Notes under the pieces: model-generated
Database searches by the model: none
The model's input: the letters and a program-made list of their open reading frames with translations, nothing else
What the model was told of the DNA's origin: nothing
Translations under genes and position numbers: made by a program
DNA from: Streptomyces thinghirensis
GTDB taxonomy: Bacteria > Actinomycetota > Actinomycetia > Streptomycetales > Streptomycetaceae
DNA: 47,255 nt
Reading direction: 5' to 3'
Assembly (NCBI GenBank): GCA_021502835.1
Contig: JAKFGP010000026.1
Location: 1-47,255 of the forward strand
Shown: one piece after another, positions 39,822 to 47,255 of the stretch
How positions within the stretch are numbered: position 1 is the first letter of the stretch
How the letters are laid out: each line of letters opens with the position of its first letter

Positions 39822-39860
39822 CATGCATGATTATGCAGAGGTCCGCATGATTCGTCAATC
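39822..39860 (-). promoter_or_regulatory. argH promoter overlapped by two ARG boxes
   Basis: Promoter on the minus strand: -35 TTGACG at 39858-39853, 17-base spacer, -10 CATAAT at 39835-39830, start predicted near 39822. Box 1 at 39822-39839 contains TGCAT GATT ATGCA, a perfect palindrome with a 4-base centre, and box 2 at 39843-39860 contains CGCAT GATT CGTCA, with the same centre and a weaker right arm. Centres are 20 bases apart, the usual spacing for two boxes bound by an ArgR hexamer. Binding would block RNA polymerase directly. Confidence 0.72.
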
Positions 39861-40017
39861 TGGCGAGGTCCGGCTGAACACGAGGACCAGCCTTCCCGTA
39901 TTCCCCGAGCGCGCGCAGGCGCGGTGGCCGCCCCGCGAAACGCCGGCCGGGGCGGCCACGGGCGCGCCGGAAGTGTGCGGAGAACGCGTCCGCATGACGG
40001 GACCAGCGGAGATTCCT

Positions 40018-40046
40018 CGGACAGGCGCACGACGGGGACCCATAAT
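40018..40046 (+). promoter_or_regulatory. Predicted promoter of the PPOX-like flavin gene
   Basis: -35 CGGACA at 40018-40023, 17-base spacer, -10 CATAAT at 40041-40046. The ATG at 40055 lies only 8 bases after the -10, so the message would be leaderless or nearly so; there is no ribosome site. Confidence 0.45.
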
Positions 40047-40054
40047 CGTTAGTC

Positions 40055-40642
40055 ATGGGAAAGACTTATGAGCGCATAGACGGCAGACTCCGCACCTTCA
40101 TCGAGGCACAGCCCCTCTTCTTCACCGCCACCGCTCCCCTGGCCGGCGACGGCACGGTCAGCCTGTCCCCCAAGGGCCTCACGGGCCAGTTTCGCGGTGC
40201 TCGACGAACTCACCGTGGCCTACCTCGACTTCGCGGGCTCCAACGCCGAGACCATCGCCCACCTGCGCGAGAACGGGCGGATCACGCTGATGTGGTGCGC
40301 CTTCCAGGAGCCGCCGAACATCGTCCGGGTGCACGGCCGCGGCGAGCCGGTCTTCCGCGACGACCCCCGCTTCCCGGAGCTGCTCGCCCACTTCCCGGAC
40401 ATCGACACCACCGAGCACGGACTGCGCGCGATCATCATCGTGCACGCCGACCTCGTCCGTGACACCTGCGGCTACGCCGTCCCCTTCATGGCCTACGAGG
40501 AGGACCGCGATCTGCACGGCAAGCGGTTCGCCCGCGAGGACGACGCGTCGCTCAGCGCGTACTTCACCAAGAAGGAGCACATCGCGACGAGCATGGACGG
40601 CCTCCCGGGCTGCCGCTGCCGCTGCCTCCGTCTACCGTCTGA
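40055..40642 (+). CDS. Pyridoxamine 5'-phosphate oxidase-like flavin protein
   Basis: About 195 residues with the split-barrel FMN-binding fold. MGKTYERIDGRLRTFIEAQP, LFFTATAPLAGDGTVSLSPK, GLTGQF, then after one extra base near 40193 AVLDELTVAYLDFAGSNAET, IAHLRENGRITLMWCAFQEP, PNIVRVHGRGEPVFRDDPRF and FTKKEHIATSMDGLPG. It resembles the general-stress or F420/FMN-dependent branch, not true PdxH. Start ATG 40055 with a -10-like CATAAT close upstream. Stop TGA 40640-40642, 3 bases before the next ATG, so it is co-transcribed with the L,D-transpeptidase gene. Physiological substrate unknown. Confidence 0.83.
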
Positions 40643-40645
40643 CCC

Positions 40646-41354
40646 ATGCGCCCCCGGTGTCGTCGCCGTCCTCGTCTCCGCCTCCCTCCTCGTGCTCGGT
40701 GCCGCGCCCGCCGGCGGGCTCCGCTCACCGGCCGCTGCCGGCCCGGATGGCGGACACCGGCGGCGGCACCAGCTGAGTCACCGCGGTCGCCCGCGCGGAC
40801 CGGCTCGACCGAGGGCCGGGTCACCTGGTGGGACCGCAGGGGCGGCAGCCGGTGGGTGAAGGCCGGTTCCGCGCCGGCCCGCTTCGGGGCCAACGGGCTG
40901 GCCGACGGGGCGACGCGGGAACAGGGCACCAACACCACCCCGACCGGGCTGTACGACCTGCCGTACGCCTTCGGCATCCGGCCGGCGCCGCGCGGGACGG
41001 CGTACCGGTACCGCCCGGTGCGCCAGGACTCCCTGGTGGTGCCAGGACAACGCCTCCGGTGCCTACAACCGCTGGACCGAACCACGCCCCGCCGACTGCC
41101 GCGCCGCCGAGGCCAGAGCACCTGATCACCTACACGGCGCAGTACGCGCACGCCCTCGTCGTCGGCTTCAACTACCACCGCCCGGTGCGCGGACGCGGCG
41201 CGGGCATCTTCCTGCACGTCAACGGGCGAGCGACGGCCGGTTGCGTGTCGGTGCCGGCGGAGGCGATGCCGCATCCTGCGGTGGGCCGACCCGGAGGACC
41301 GGCCGCATCGCGATCGGCACCTCGGGCGGGGCGACGGCGATCACGCGCTACTGA
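40646..41354 (+). CDS. L,D-transpeptidase (YkuD/ErfK) family secreted protein
   Basis: Cell-wall cross-linking or lipoprotein-attachment fold. A signal peptide (VVAVLVSASLLVLGAAPAGG) is followed by TWWDRR, GSAPARFGANGLADGATREQ, GTNTTPTGLYDLPYAFGIRP, APRGTAYRYRPVRQDS, EHLITYTAQYAHALVVGFNY and the catalytic segment GIFLHVNGRATAGCVSVPAE, with His and Cys of the H-x-x-G...T-x-G-C-V motif. About 235 residues, ending AITRY. ATG at 40646; stop TGA 41352-41354. Frame breaks near 40655, 40715, 40770, 40785, 41035, 41100, 41275 and 41320. It lies directly before the redox module. Confidence 0.85.
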
Positions 41355-41441
41355 ACGGGAGCGGCAGTACCGGCACGGGCTGAACGCTCCGGGGGTGCGG
41401 CGCGGTATCTCTGGGCCAAGGGCCAAGTCCCACGGAGAACC

Positions 41442-42824
41442 GTGACCACCACGCTCGCCGGCAGCCGTGCCGCCCGCCGTCAGACGATGCTGGCGCATCC
41501 GTCCGCGCCGCCTCCCCCGCCGTCCCCCTGCTGCTCGCCGTGTGGGCGGGCGCGGCGGGCGTGTTGTGGCTGTGGTGGCGCAACACGCCCACCATGTCTC
41601 AACCGGCATGATCCTCAACGCGGGCCGGATCACCGGTCTGCTCGCCGGGTACCTGATGGCGCTGGTGGTGCTCCAGATGGCGCGGTGCCGGCGCTGGAGC
41701 GGCGGGTGGGCTCCGACCGGGTCGCCCGCTGGCACGCCATGACCGGCCGGTACACGCTCTGTCTGATCCTCGCCCACGTCTTCCTGATCATGTGGGGTAC
41801 GCCGCCCAGGCCGGCAAGGGCCTCGGCGACATCGTGCAGCAGACGGTCAGCTCCGTGAACCAGCGCTGCCGGACATGGGCAAGGCGGCCATCGGCACCGG
41901 ACTGCTGGTCCTCATCGGACTGCTGTCCGTCGGCCCGGTCCGCCGCCGGATCCCGTACGACGCCTGGTACCACGTGCACCTGCTCACCTACGTGGCGGTG
42001 TTCCTGACCTTCTGGCACCAGCTGACCACCGGCAACGACTTCGCCGTCGAGCCGGTCGCGAAGACCGTCTGGTACGCGCTGTACGGGACGGTGACCGCGC
42101 TGGTCCTCTGGTACCGCGTCCTGACCCCCTCCCGCCTCAACCTGCGGCACCGCATGCGCGTCGAAGCGGTGATCGAGGAGACGCCCGGGATCGTGTCGGT
42201 ACTGATCGGCGGGCGCCGGCTGCACCGGATGGGCGCGGAGGCCGGGCAGTTCTTCCGCTGGCGGTTCCTGGCGCCGGGGATGCGGTTCAGCTCGCACCCG
42301 TACTCGCTGTCGGCGGCGCCGCGCCCGGACATGCTCCGGATCACCGTGAAGGCGATCGGCGACCACAGCGCCCGGCTGCGCGAGCTGGAGCCCGGCACCC
42401 GGGTGTGGGCGGAGGGCCCGTACGGGGCCCTGACCGCGCAGCGCCGCAGCCGCGGCAAGGTGCTGCTGGTGGCGGGCGGGGTGGGGATCACGCCGATGCG
42501 GGCGCTGTTCGAGACGCTGCCCGGCGCGTCCGGCGACATCACCCTACTCTACCGAGGCCAACAGCACCCAGGACCTGGCCCTGTGGGACGAGCTGGCCGG
42601 GATCGCCGACGAGCGCGGGGCCCGGCTGATGTACGCGGTGAACAGCCCGGACGGGGAGCGCCCCGACATCTCGCGCGGAGACCCTGAGCCGCAAGATCCC
42701 GGACGTCGACCGCCACGACGTCTTCCTGTGCGGGCCGCCAGGCTTCGCCCAGTCGGTGTACGAGGCACTGCGCGGCGCGGGGGTCCCCGCCCGCCGTATC
42801 CACCACGAGTCGTTCGAGATGTGA
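41442..42824 (+). CDS. Transmembrane ferric-reductase-like / ferredoxin-NAD(P)H reductase oxidoreductase
   Basis: About 460 residues. The N-terminal membrane domain has about six helices with paired His for heme: WHAMTGRYTLCLILAHVFLI, IGTGLLVLIGLLSVGPVRRR, YDAWYHVHLLTYVAVFLTFW and HQL. A cytoplasmic FNR-like domain follows: FLAPGMRFSSHPYSLSAAPR (flavin-binding PYSLS), LRITVKAIGDHSARLRELEP, KVLLVAGGVGITPMRALFET (GGVGITP, NAD(P) site) and DVFLCGPPGFAQSVYEALRG. It should pass electrons from NAD(P)H through flavin and heme across the membrane. Missing: the ferredoxin domain found in some relatives. GTG at 41442 opens TTTLAGSRAARRQTML with GGAGAACC upstream. Stop TGA 42822-42824. Most breaks are before 41870; later ones lie near 42550 and 42685. 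Next gene starts 26 bases on. Confidence 0.87.
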
Positions 42825-42850
42825 GCGACGGACATCAGAGTCCAGGACAG

Positions 42851-43678
42851 ATGAGGAAAAGCCACCCCGTTCGGCGTGCCGTGCTCGCCGGCGCCGCGAC
42901 CGTGTCCGGGATCGTGCTGCTGCTGTCGCTGAAACCGGCGTCCGACCGGGCTCCGCCTCGGCGGCGGGCGGCGCTTGGCGCCGCCGGTGGCCGCGCAGTC
43001 GCCGCAGGGCGGCCGGGGGGCGCGGGGGGCCGGCACGGTCACGGGTGACGCGGCGAGTACGCAGTACGGCCCCGTGCAGGTCCGGCTCACCGTGAACGGC
43101 GGGAAGATCACGGGCGCCGAGGCCGTGCAGGCGCCCAGGGCGGACAGAGCGACCAGATCACGGCCAACGCCGTCCCCAAGCTCAACCAGGCCGCCGTCGC
43201 CGCCGGCAGCGCCGACATCGACGCCGTCTCCGGCGCCACCTACACCAGCGCCGGATACGTGAAGTCGCTGCAGTCGGCGCTGGACAAGGATCGGCCCGCC
43301 GCCGGGTCCGCCGGACGGGAGCTCGAACGGCGGGGGGTCCGGGCGGCGAGGGGTCGGACGATGACGGATCAGGCGGTGACGGATCGGGCGGGGGCGCCCA
43401 GGGCACTCAGACGCTCACCGGCGCCGTCGCGCAGACCCAGTACGGGCCCGTGCAGGTCCGTGTCACCGTCAGCGGCGGGAAGATCACGGACGCCGAGACC
43501 CTCCAGGCACCCAAGGGCGGGCAGAGCGACCAGGTCACCGCCAACGCCGTCCCCAAACTCGACCAGGCCGCCGTCGCCGCCGGCAGCGCCGACATCGACG
43601 CCGTCTCCGGCGCCACCCTACACCAGCGCCGGATACAAGCGGTCGCTGCAGTCGGCACTGGACCAGGCCGGTGGCTGA
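42851..43678 (+). CDS. Exported protein with two tandem FMN-binding domains
   Basis: About 275 residues. N-terminal membrane anchor RRAVLAGAATVSGIVLLLSL, then domain 1 (about residues 60-140): QYGPVQVRLTVNGGKITGAE, ADIDAVSGATYTSAGYVKSL, QSALDKDRPAAGS. A Gly/Ser/Asp-rich linker (about 43290-43395) leads to domain 2 (about residues 190-275): QYGPVQVRVTVSGGKITDAE, KGGQSDQVTANAVPKLDQAA, ADIDAVSGAT, SLQSALDQAGG. DAVSGAT is the site where ApbE attaches FMN to Thr. The two domains are nearly identical in DNA. ATG 42851 follows CCAGGACAG. Frame breaks near 42960, 43135, 43315 and 43617. Stop TGA 43676-43678 overlaps the ApbE start. Confidence 0.88.
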
Positions 43679-44471
43679 CGCCGTGGCCGAACCCGCACAG
43701 GCTCCCGCCGCCCGGTGCGTCGTGTGGAGGAGACGATGGGGACCGTCTTCTCCCTCGACGTCCGCGGCGAGAACCCGTGGCCGTCCACGCGGCGCTGGAC
43801 GAGGCGGTGACTGGGCTGCACCGGGTCGACGGGTGTTCAGCACCTACCGGGAGGGCAGCCAGATCTCGCGGCTGGCGCGCGGTGCACTGACCGTCGACGC
43901 GTGCGCGCCCGAGGTCGCCGGGGTGCTGGAACTGGCGGCGGAGGCGGAGCGGGTGAGCGACGGCTGGTTCAGCACGTCGTACCAGGGCCGTCTCGACCCC
44001 ACCGGGATCGTCAAGGGCTGGGCCGTGGAGCGCGCCGCCCGGCGGGTCGCGGCGGCGGGCGCAGTGGCGTCAGCGTCAACGGGGGCGGGGACGTGCAGTT
44101 GCTCGGGACGCCGGGGGCGGGGCGGCCGTGGCGGGTCGGGGTGTCGGACCCGCTGCGTCCGGGCGGGCTGGCGGCCGTGTTCTCGCGGCGGGGGCGGCCG
44201 AGCTGGCCGTGGCGACGTCCGGAAGCGCGGAGCGGGGTGCGCACATCGTCGATCCGCGCACACGGGCGCTCCGCGGTGACCGACCTGGTGGCGGTGACGG
44301 TGGTGGCGCCACGGCTGACGTGGGCGGACTGCTGGGCGACGGCGGCGTTCGCGATGGGGTCGCGGGAGGGGTTGCCGGTGGCTGGAGTCGCTGGACGGGG
44401 GTCGAGGGGCTGTTGGTGACTGCGGGGGACGAGGTGCGGTGCACGGGGGTCTGGCAGGGTGGCTGGGCTGA
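43671..44471 (+). CDS. apbE: FAD:protein FMN transferase (ApbE family)
   Basis: Covalently flavinylates exported proteins by transferring FMN from FAD. Visible: EETMGTVFSLDVRG-type start, FSTYREGSQISRLARGALTV, DACAPEVAGVLELAAEAERV, SDGWFSTSYQGRLDPTGIVK followed by GWAVERAA, VSVNGGGDVQLLG, AVATSGSAERGAHIVDPRTR and ADCWATAAFAMG. These are the Mg and FAD sites of ApbE (GIxKGxAVD, NxGGD, HIxDPxTG, AD-ATA). About 265 residues, no signal peptide readable. GTG 43671 overlaps the FMN-protein stop (GTGGCTGA), so both are coupled. Frame breaks near 43730, 43790, 43835, 44065, 44195, 44265 and 44380. Stop TGA 44469-44471. Confidence 0.88.
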
Positions 44472-44699
44472 GGTACCGCGGGTGTCACTCGCCCGCGTTG
44501 GCGGGGGTGCCTCCCCACTCTCCGGCTCCCGCTCGAGCGGGAGGTGCCCCCACCGCCCACCCGTGCCGCCTATGGGGTACCTCCCAGGCCGTTCTGGCAC
44601 TGCGGGAGGCACGACTGCCCGCAGCGGGGGGAGGGGCGCGAGGGAACTGCGCGACCAGCCACGGACGGCCCGCAGTCGGCCGATCCACCCGCGCCGCCC
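44472..44699. repeat. Streptomyces-type intergenic repeat and palindromes
   Basis: A GGCGGGGGTGCCTCCCC motif, an 18-base perfect palindrome CTCCCGCTCGAGCGGGAG at 44526-44543, a GGGGTACCTCCC block at 44574-44585, and GCGAGGGAACTGCGCGACCA at 44638-44657 continuing to CAGCCACGGAC. I recognise the last element from many Streptomyces genomes, where GGGAACTGCGCGACCAGCC recurs between genes. The function is unknown; it may end the apbE transcript. Confidence 0.6.
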
Positions 44700-45241
44700 C
44701 TTCGGTGGCCGTTCTGGGCCAACCGCAGCAAATGGTCCGCCAGCGCCTGCCGCGCCGCAGGCTCCCTGCTGATCAGCATCAGCGTGTCGTCTCCCGCGAT
44801 CGTCCCCAGGATGTCGTGCAGCTCCGCCTGGTCGATCGCCGAGGCGAGGAACTGCGCCGCCCCCCCGAGAGTCCGCAGGACTACGAGGTTCGCGGACGCC
44901 TCCGCGGAGATCAGCAGCTCCGCCGAGGCCGCCGCATCCGCTCCTCCTTCGCCGACTCCCGAGCGGGGGCCCGCGGGGTGCGGAAGCCCGCCCTCGCTGG
45001 GCACCGCGTAGATGGGTCGCCGTCGGTGTTGCGGATCTTCACCGCGTTCAGCTCGTCCAGATCCCGGGGGAGCGTCGCCTGCGTGACGGTCAGCCCGTCG
45101 TCGGCGAGCAGCTTCGCCAGCTGGCTCTGCGAGCGCACCGCCTGCCGGTTGAGGATGTCCACGATCCGGCGGTGGCGTGCGGTGCGAGGTCTGCGGAAGG
45201 GCGGGCCCGGCCGTCTGCTCGTGCTCCTGCGCATGGCTCAT
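44700..45241 (-). CDS. argR: Arginine repressor ArgR
   Basis: Hexameric arginine-dependent repressor of arg genes. [18 protein letters not shown], then the winged helix [40 protein letters not shown] and [23 protein letters not shown], and the C-terminal hexamer/arginine domain [56 protein letters not shown] and [13 protein letters not shown]. The usual Ser of the ATLSRDLDEL motif reads Pro here. ATG 45241 follows the end of argD. Frame breaks near 45185, 45020, 44985 and 44940. The stop is not seen in the visible frames after QNG. The ARG boxes before argH are its likely targets. Confidence 0.88.
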
Positions 45242-45243
45242 CG

Positions 45244-46491
45244 TCGTCCCATTCTCCGGATCGTCCGTCCCCGTGGGCCGCGTCGGCGGCCTGGTCCAGG
45301 ATGCCGGGCAGCGCGGGGAACGCGTCCACCACGTCGTCGCCGAGGTTCAGCGCGGGCATCAGCCGTACGACATCGGGTGCGGGCGCGTTCACCAGGATTC
45401 CGGCGTCCTGAGCCGCCTGCTGCCCACCTGGGCGGCGAGCGGCTCCGGTGAGCACGATACCCGGGAGCAGTCCCGCCCCCCGGACGTGGCCGACGAGCGG
45501 ATGGCCGAGCGCCTCCACCGCCCCGCAGCTTCTCGCTCTGCCGCTTGACGTTGTCCAGCCGGTCCCTCGTCCCGCGATGGTGTCGAGGACGGCGGTCCGG
45601 CGGCGCAGGCGACCGGGTTGCCCCCCGAAGGTCGTGCCGTGCTGGCCGGGCTGGAGCAGCTCGGCCGCGCGGCCGAGGCGACGGTCGCGCGCCAGCGGCG
45701 GTCCGCCGCCGAGGCCCTTGGCGAGGGTGACGACGTCCGGCAGGACGCCCTCGTGGGCCTGTGTACTCGAACCAGTGCCCGGTCCGGCCGACACCGGTCT
45801 GCACCTCGTCCAGGACGAGCAGCGCGCCGGTGGCGGCGGTGATGGCGCGGGGGCGGCCTTCAGGTAGCCGGGGGGCGGGACGACGACGCCGTTCTCGCCC
45901 TGGATCGGCTCGATGATCCGCAGGGGCCGTCTCCTCGGTGACCGCGGCGGCCAGCGCCTGCGGGTCGCCGTACGGTACGTGCGTGACGTCGCCGGGCAGC
46001 GGCGGGAACGGTTCCCGCTTGCCGGGCTGGCCGGTCAGGGCCAGCGCGCCCTGGTGCGGCCGTGGAAGCCGCCGTCGGTGGCGACCATGTGCGATCACCC
46101 GGTCAGCCGGCCGATCTTTAGACGCGCGCCCTCGTTGGCGCCCGCGCCGGAGTTGCAGAAGTAGACCTTGCCATCGCGGCCGAGAAGCGCTGGAGCAGCA
46201 GCCGTTCGGCGAGGGCGACGGGCGGTTCGGCGACGAAAGAGGTTGGAGAACGTGGCCGAGGGGAGGCGATCTGCCAAATCCCCCACCGCCCCCCTCCACC
46301 ACGGCCGGAGTGGGCGTGGCCGAGCGCGTTGACCGCGATGCCGCCGACGAAGTCGAGGTACGCACTTGCCGTCAGCGTCCAGGAGCCGGGAGCCCCTCGC
46401 CGCGCACCGGGGGCGGGCGTGAGGGTGCCATGCCGTTGTTCGCCAAGCGCGCGCGCCCTGCCGGCGGGGCGGTCAGCTCCTGGTTAGTCAT
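45244..46491 (-). CDS. argD: Acetylornithine aminotransferase
   Basis: PLP enzyme, N-acetylornithine to N-acetylglutamate semialdehyde. Readable segments in order: [25 protein letters not shown] coding, [76 protein letters not shown] with the PLP lysine, [20 protein letters not shown] and [20 protein letters not shown]. About 400 residues. ATG 46491 overlaps the argB stop by eight bases. At least ten frame breaks make the 3' end uncertain (about 45244, just before argR). Sequence quality drops sharply from here to the right edge. Confidence 0.85.
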
Positions 46492-47255
46492 CCAGCTCCT
46501 CTTGCTCGTCAGGCGCGCACCTATCGATGCCGTGCCCTCGTCAGTGAAGATCTCCAGCGGGGATCGGAGAGTGCTGGACCCGGCAAGTGGTGACGCGAGG
46601 CGGGCGGTGGTGACGCCGTTGCGTACGGCGTGCAGGCAGCCCTCCATCTTCGGCACCATGCCGAGGACAGGGTCCGGCAGCAGTTTCTCCAGCTGGGACG
46701 CGGTAGGCGGCTGATCACCTCGTCGGAGTTCGGCCAGTCCTCGTAGAGGGCCACAAAAAAAAAAAAAAACTCCGACGATCGGTGAGGACCATGGGAGAGT
46801 CTCGGCGTCGAGCGCCGCAGCGGAGTGCCGCAGCCGCCGTATCAGCATTGACGTTGTAGACATGAGGTGGTCGTCCTGGGGAGCGGGCGATCGACGAGAC
46901 GACCGGGATGCGGCCGTCGGCGAGAGCAGCGCCTCGATGGCGCCGGTGTCGATCTCCGGTGATCTCACCGACCCGTCTCCGATGTCCGACGAACTCGCCG
47001 TCGATCTCGGGCTGGTGCCGGGTGGGCGGTGATGGTGTGCGCGTCCTCGCCGGTGAGGCCGACGGCGAACGCGGCCCGTGCTGTTGAACAGCCCGGACCA
47101 GCTCGCGCTGCACCTGCCCGGCCAGCACCATCCGTACGACGTCCATGGCGATCCTCGGTGCGGGGTGACGCGCGAAGAAGGCCGGCCTTGAACTCGCTGA
47201 CGATGCCGGCCTTGTCGAGGCGCCCCCGGCTGATCAGGGCTTTTTTACTGGAGCG
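46484..47255 (-). CDS. argB: Acetylglutamate kinase, N-terminus outside window
   Basis: Phosphorylates N-acetylglutamate. Read in pieces: EDAMDVVRMVLAGQVQREL-type coding, TRHQPEIDGEFV, ALADGRIPVVSSIA, VYNVNADTAAAAL, LYEDWPNSDEVISRL, GMVPKMEGCLHAVRNGVTTA and LEIFTDEG, all typical of ArgB (the MVPKMxGC and NVNADxAAAAL segments line the substrate and ATP sites). TAA 46484-46486. A run of 15 T on this strand (46755-46769) interrupts LTDxEGLYEDW and must be an artefact. Frame shifts are dense. The argB-argD overlap and argR behind it match the standard arg operon order of Streptomyces. Confidence 0.85.

Overview
The window looks like the chromosome of a Streptomyces or very close relative. The DNA is very GC-rich, codons end in G or C, and the gene content is typical of the genus: the sporulation gene ssgB, a CGNR zinc-finger regulator, a TIGR02611 (PGPGW) membrane protein, the cob genes, metNIQ, and argH plus an argB-argD-argR run. 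From memory the order resembles the S. coelicolor segment from about SCO1535 to SCO1578 (ssgB = SCO1541, argH = SCO1570, argR = SCO1576), but this was not checked by a search. The sequence carries very many single-base insertions and deletions. Almost every gene must be followed across two or three frames, several tRNAs lack or gain a base, and argB contains a run of 15 A. I read these as assembly errors, not gene decay, so most ends below are family-guided and interior coordinates are approximate.

Layout. 1-5.8 kb (minus): a pectin-type sugar uptake and degradation operon (binding protein, two permeases, YesL/DUF624 protein, exo-rhamnogalacturonan lyase-like enzyme running off the left edge), with a good promoter and a LacI-type operator upstream. 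6.1-8.3 kb: tRNA-Met, the TIGR02611 protein, ssgB and a CGNR regulator. 8.3-13 kb: sparse region, then a DsbA-like protein, a GNAT protein and a pabB/pabC-like pair. 13.07-13.55 kb: a tRNA cluster Gly-Cys-Val-Val-Val. 13.6-17.4 kb: zinc-ribbon protein, APH-fold phosphotransferase, an 89-residue membrane protein and a membrane-anchored Ser/Thr kinase. 17.5-25.2 kb (minus): an RNA methyltransferase and three corrinoid/siroheme genes (CysG/CobA type, a CobT carrying a BluB domain and a long low-complexity N-terminus, and CobL/CbiET). 25.3-29.9 kb (minus): GNAT, metN-metI-metQ methionine importer and a HAD phosphatase. 29.9-39.8 kb: two small membrane proteins, GNAT, a short sigma factor, glycerophosphodiesterase, a PlsC-type acyltransferase, a TetR/MFS efflux pair, an aldo/keto reductase and argH. 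40-44.5 kb (plus): a flavin enzyme, an L,D-transpeptidase and a compact extracytoplasmic flavin electron-transfer module (ferric-reductase-like transmembrane oxidoreductase, tandem FMN-binding protein, ApbE flavin transferase). 44.7-47.3 kb (minus): argR, argD and argB (cut by the right edge).

The most informative non-coding finding is the argH control region. A consensus-like promoter (TTGACG, 17 bp, CATAAT) is overlapped by two ARG-box-like palindromes 20 bp apart, so argH is probably repressed by the ArgR encoded 5 kb away. The strongest candidate for an under-described system is the 41.4-44.5 kb redox module, whose carrier has two nearly identical FMN-binding domains that ApbE should flavinylate and the membrane oxidoreductase should reduce.
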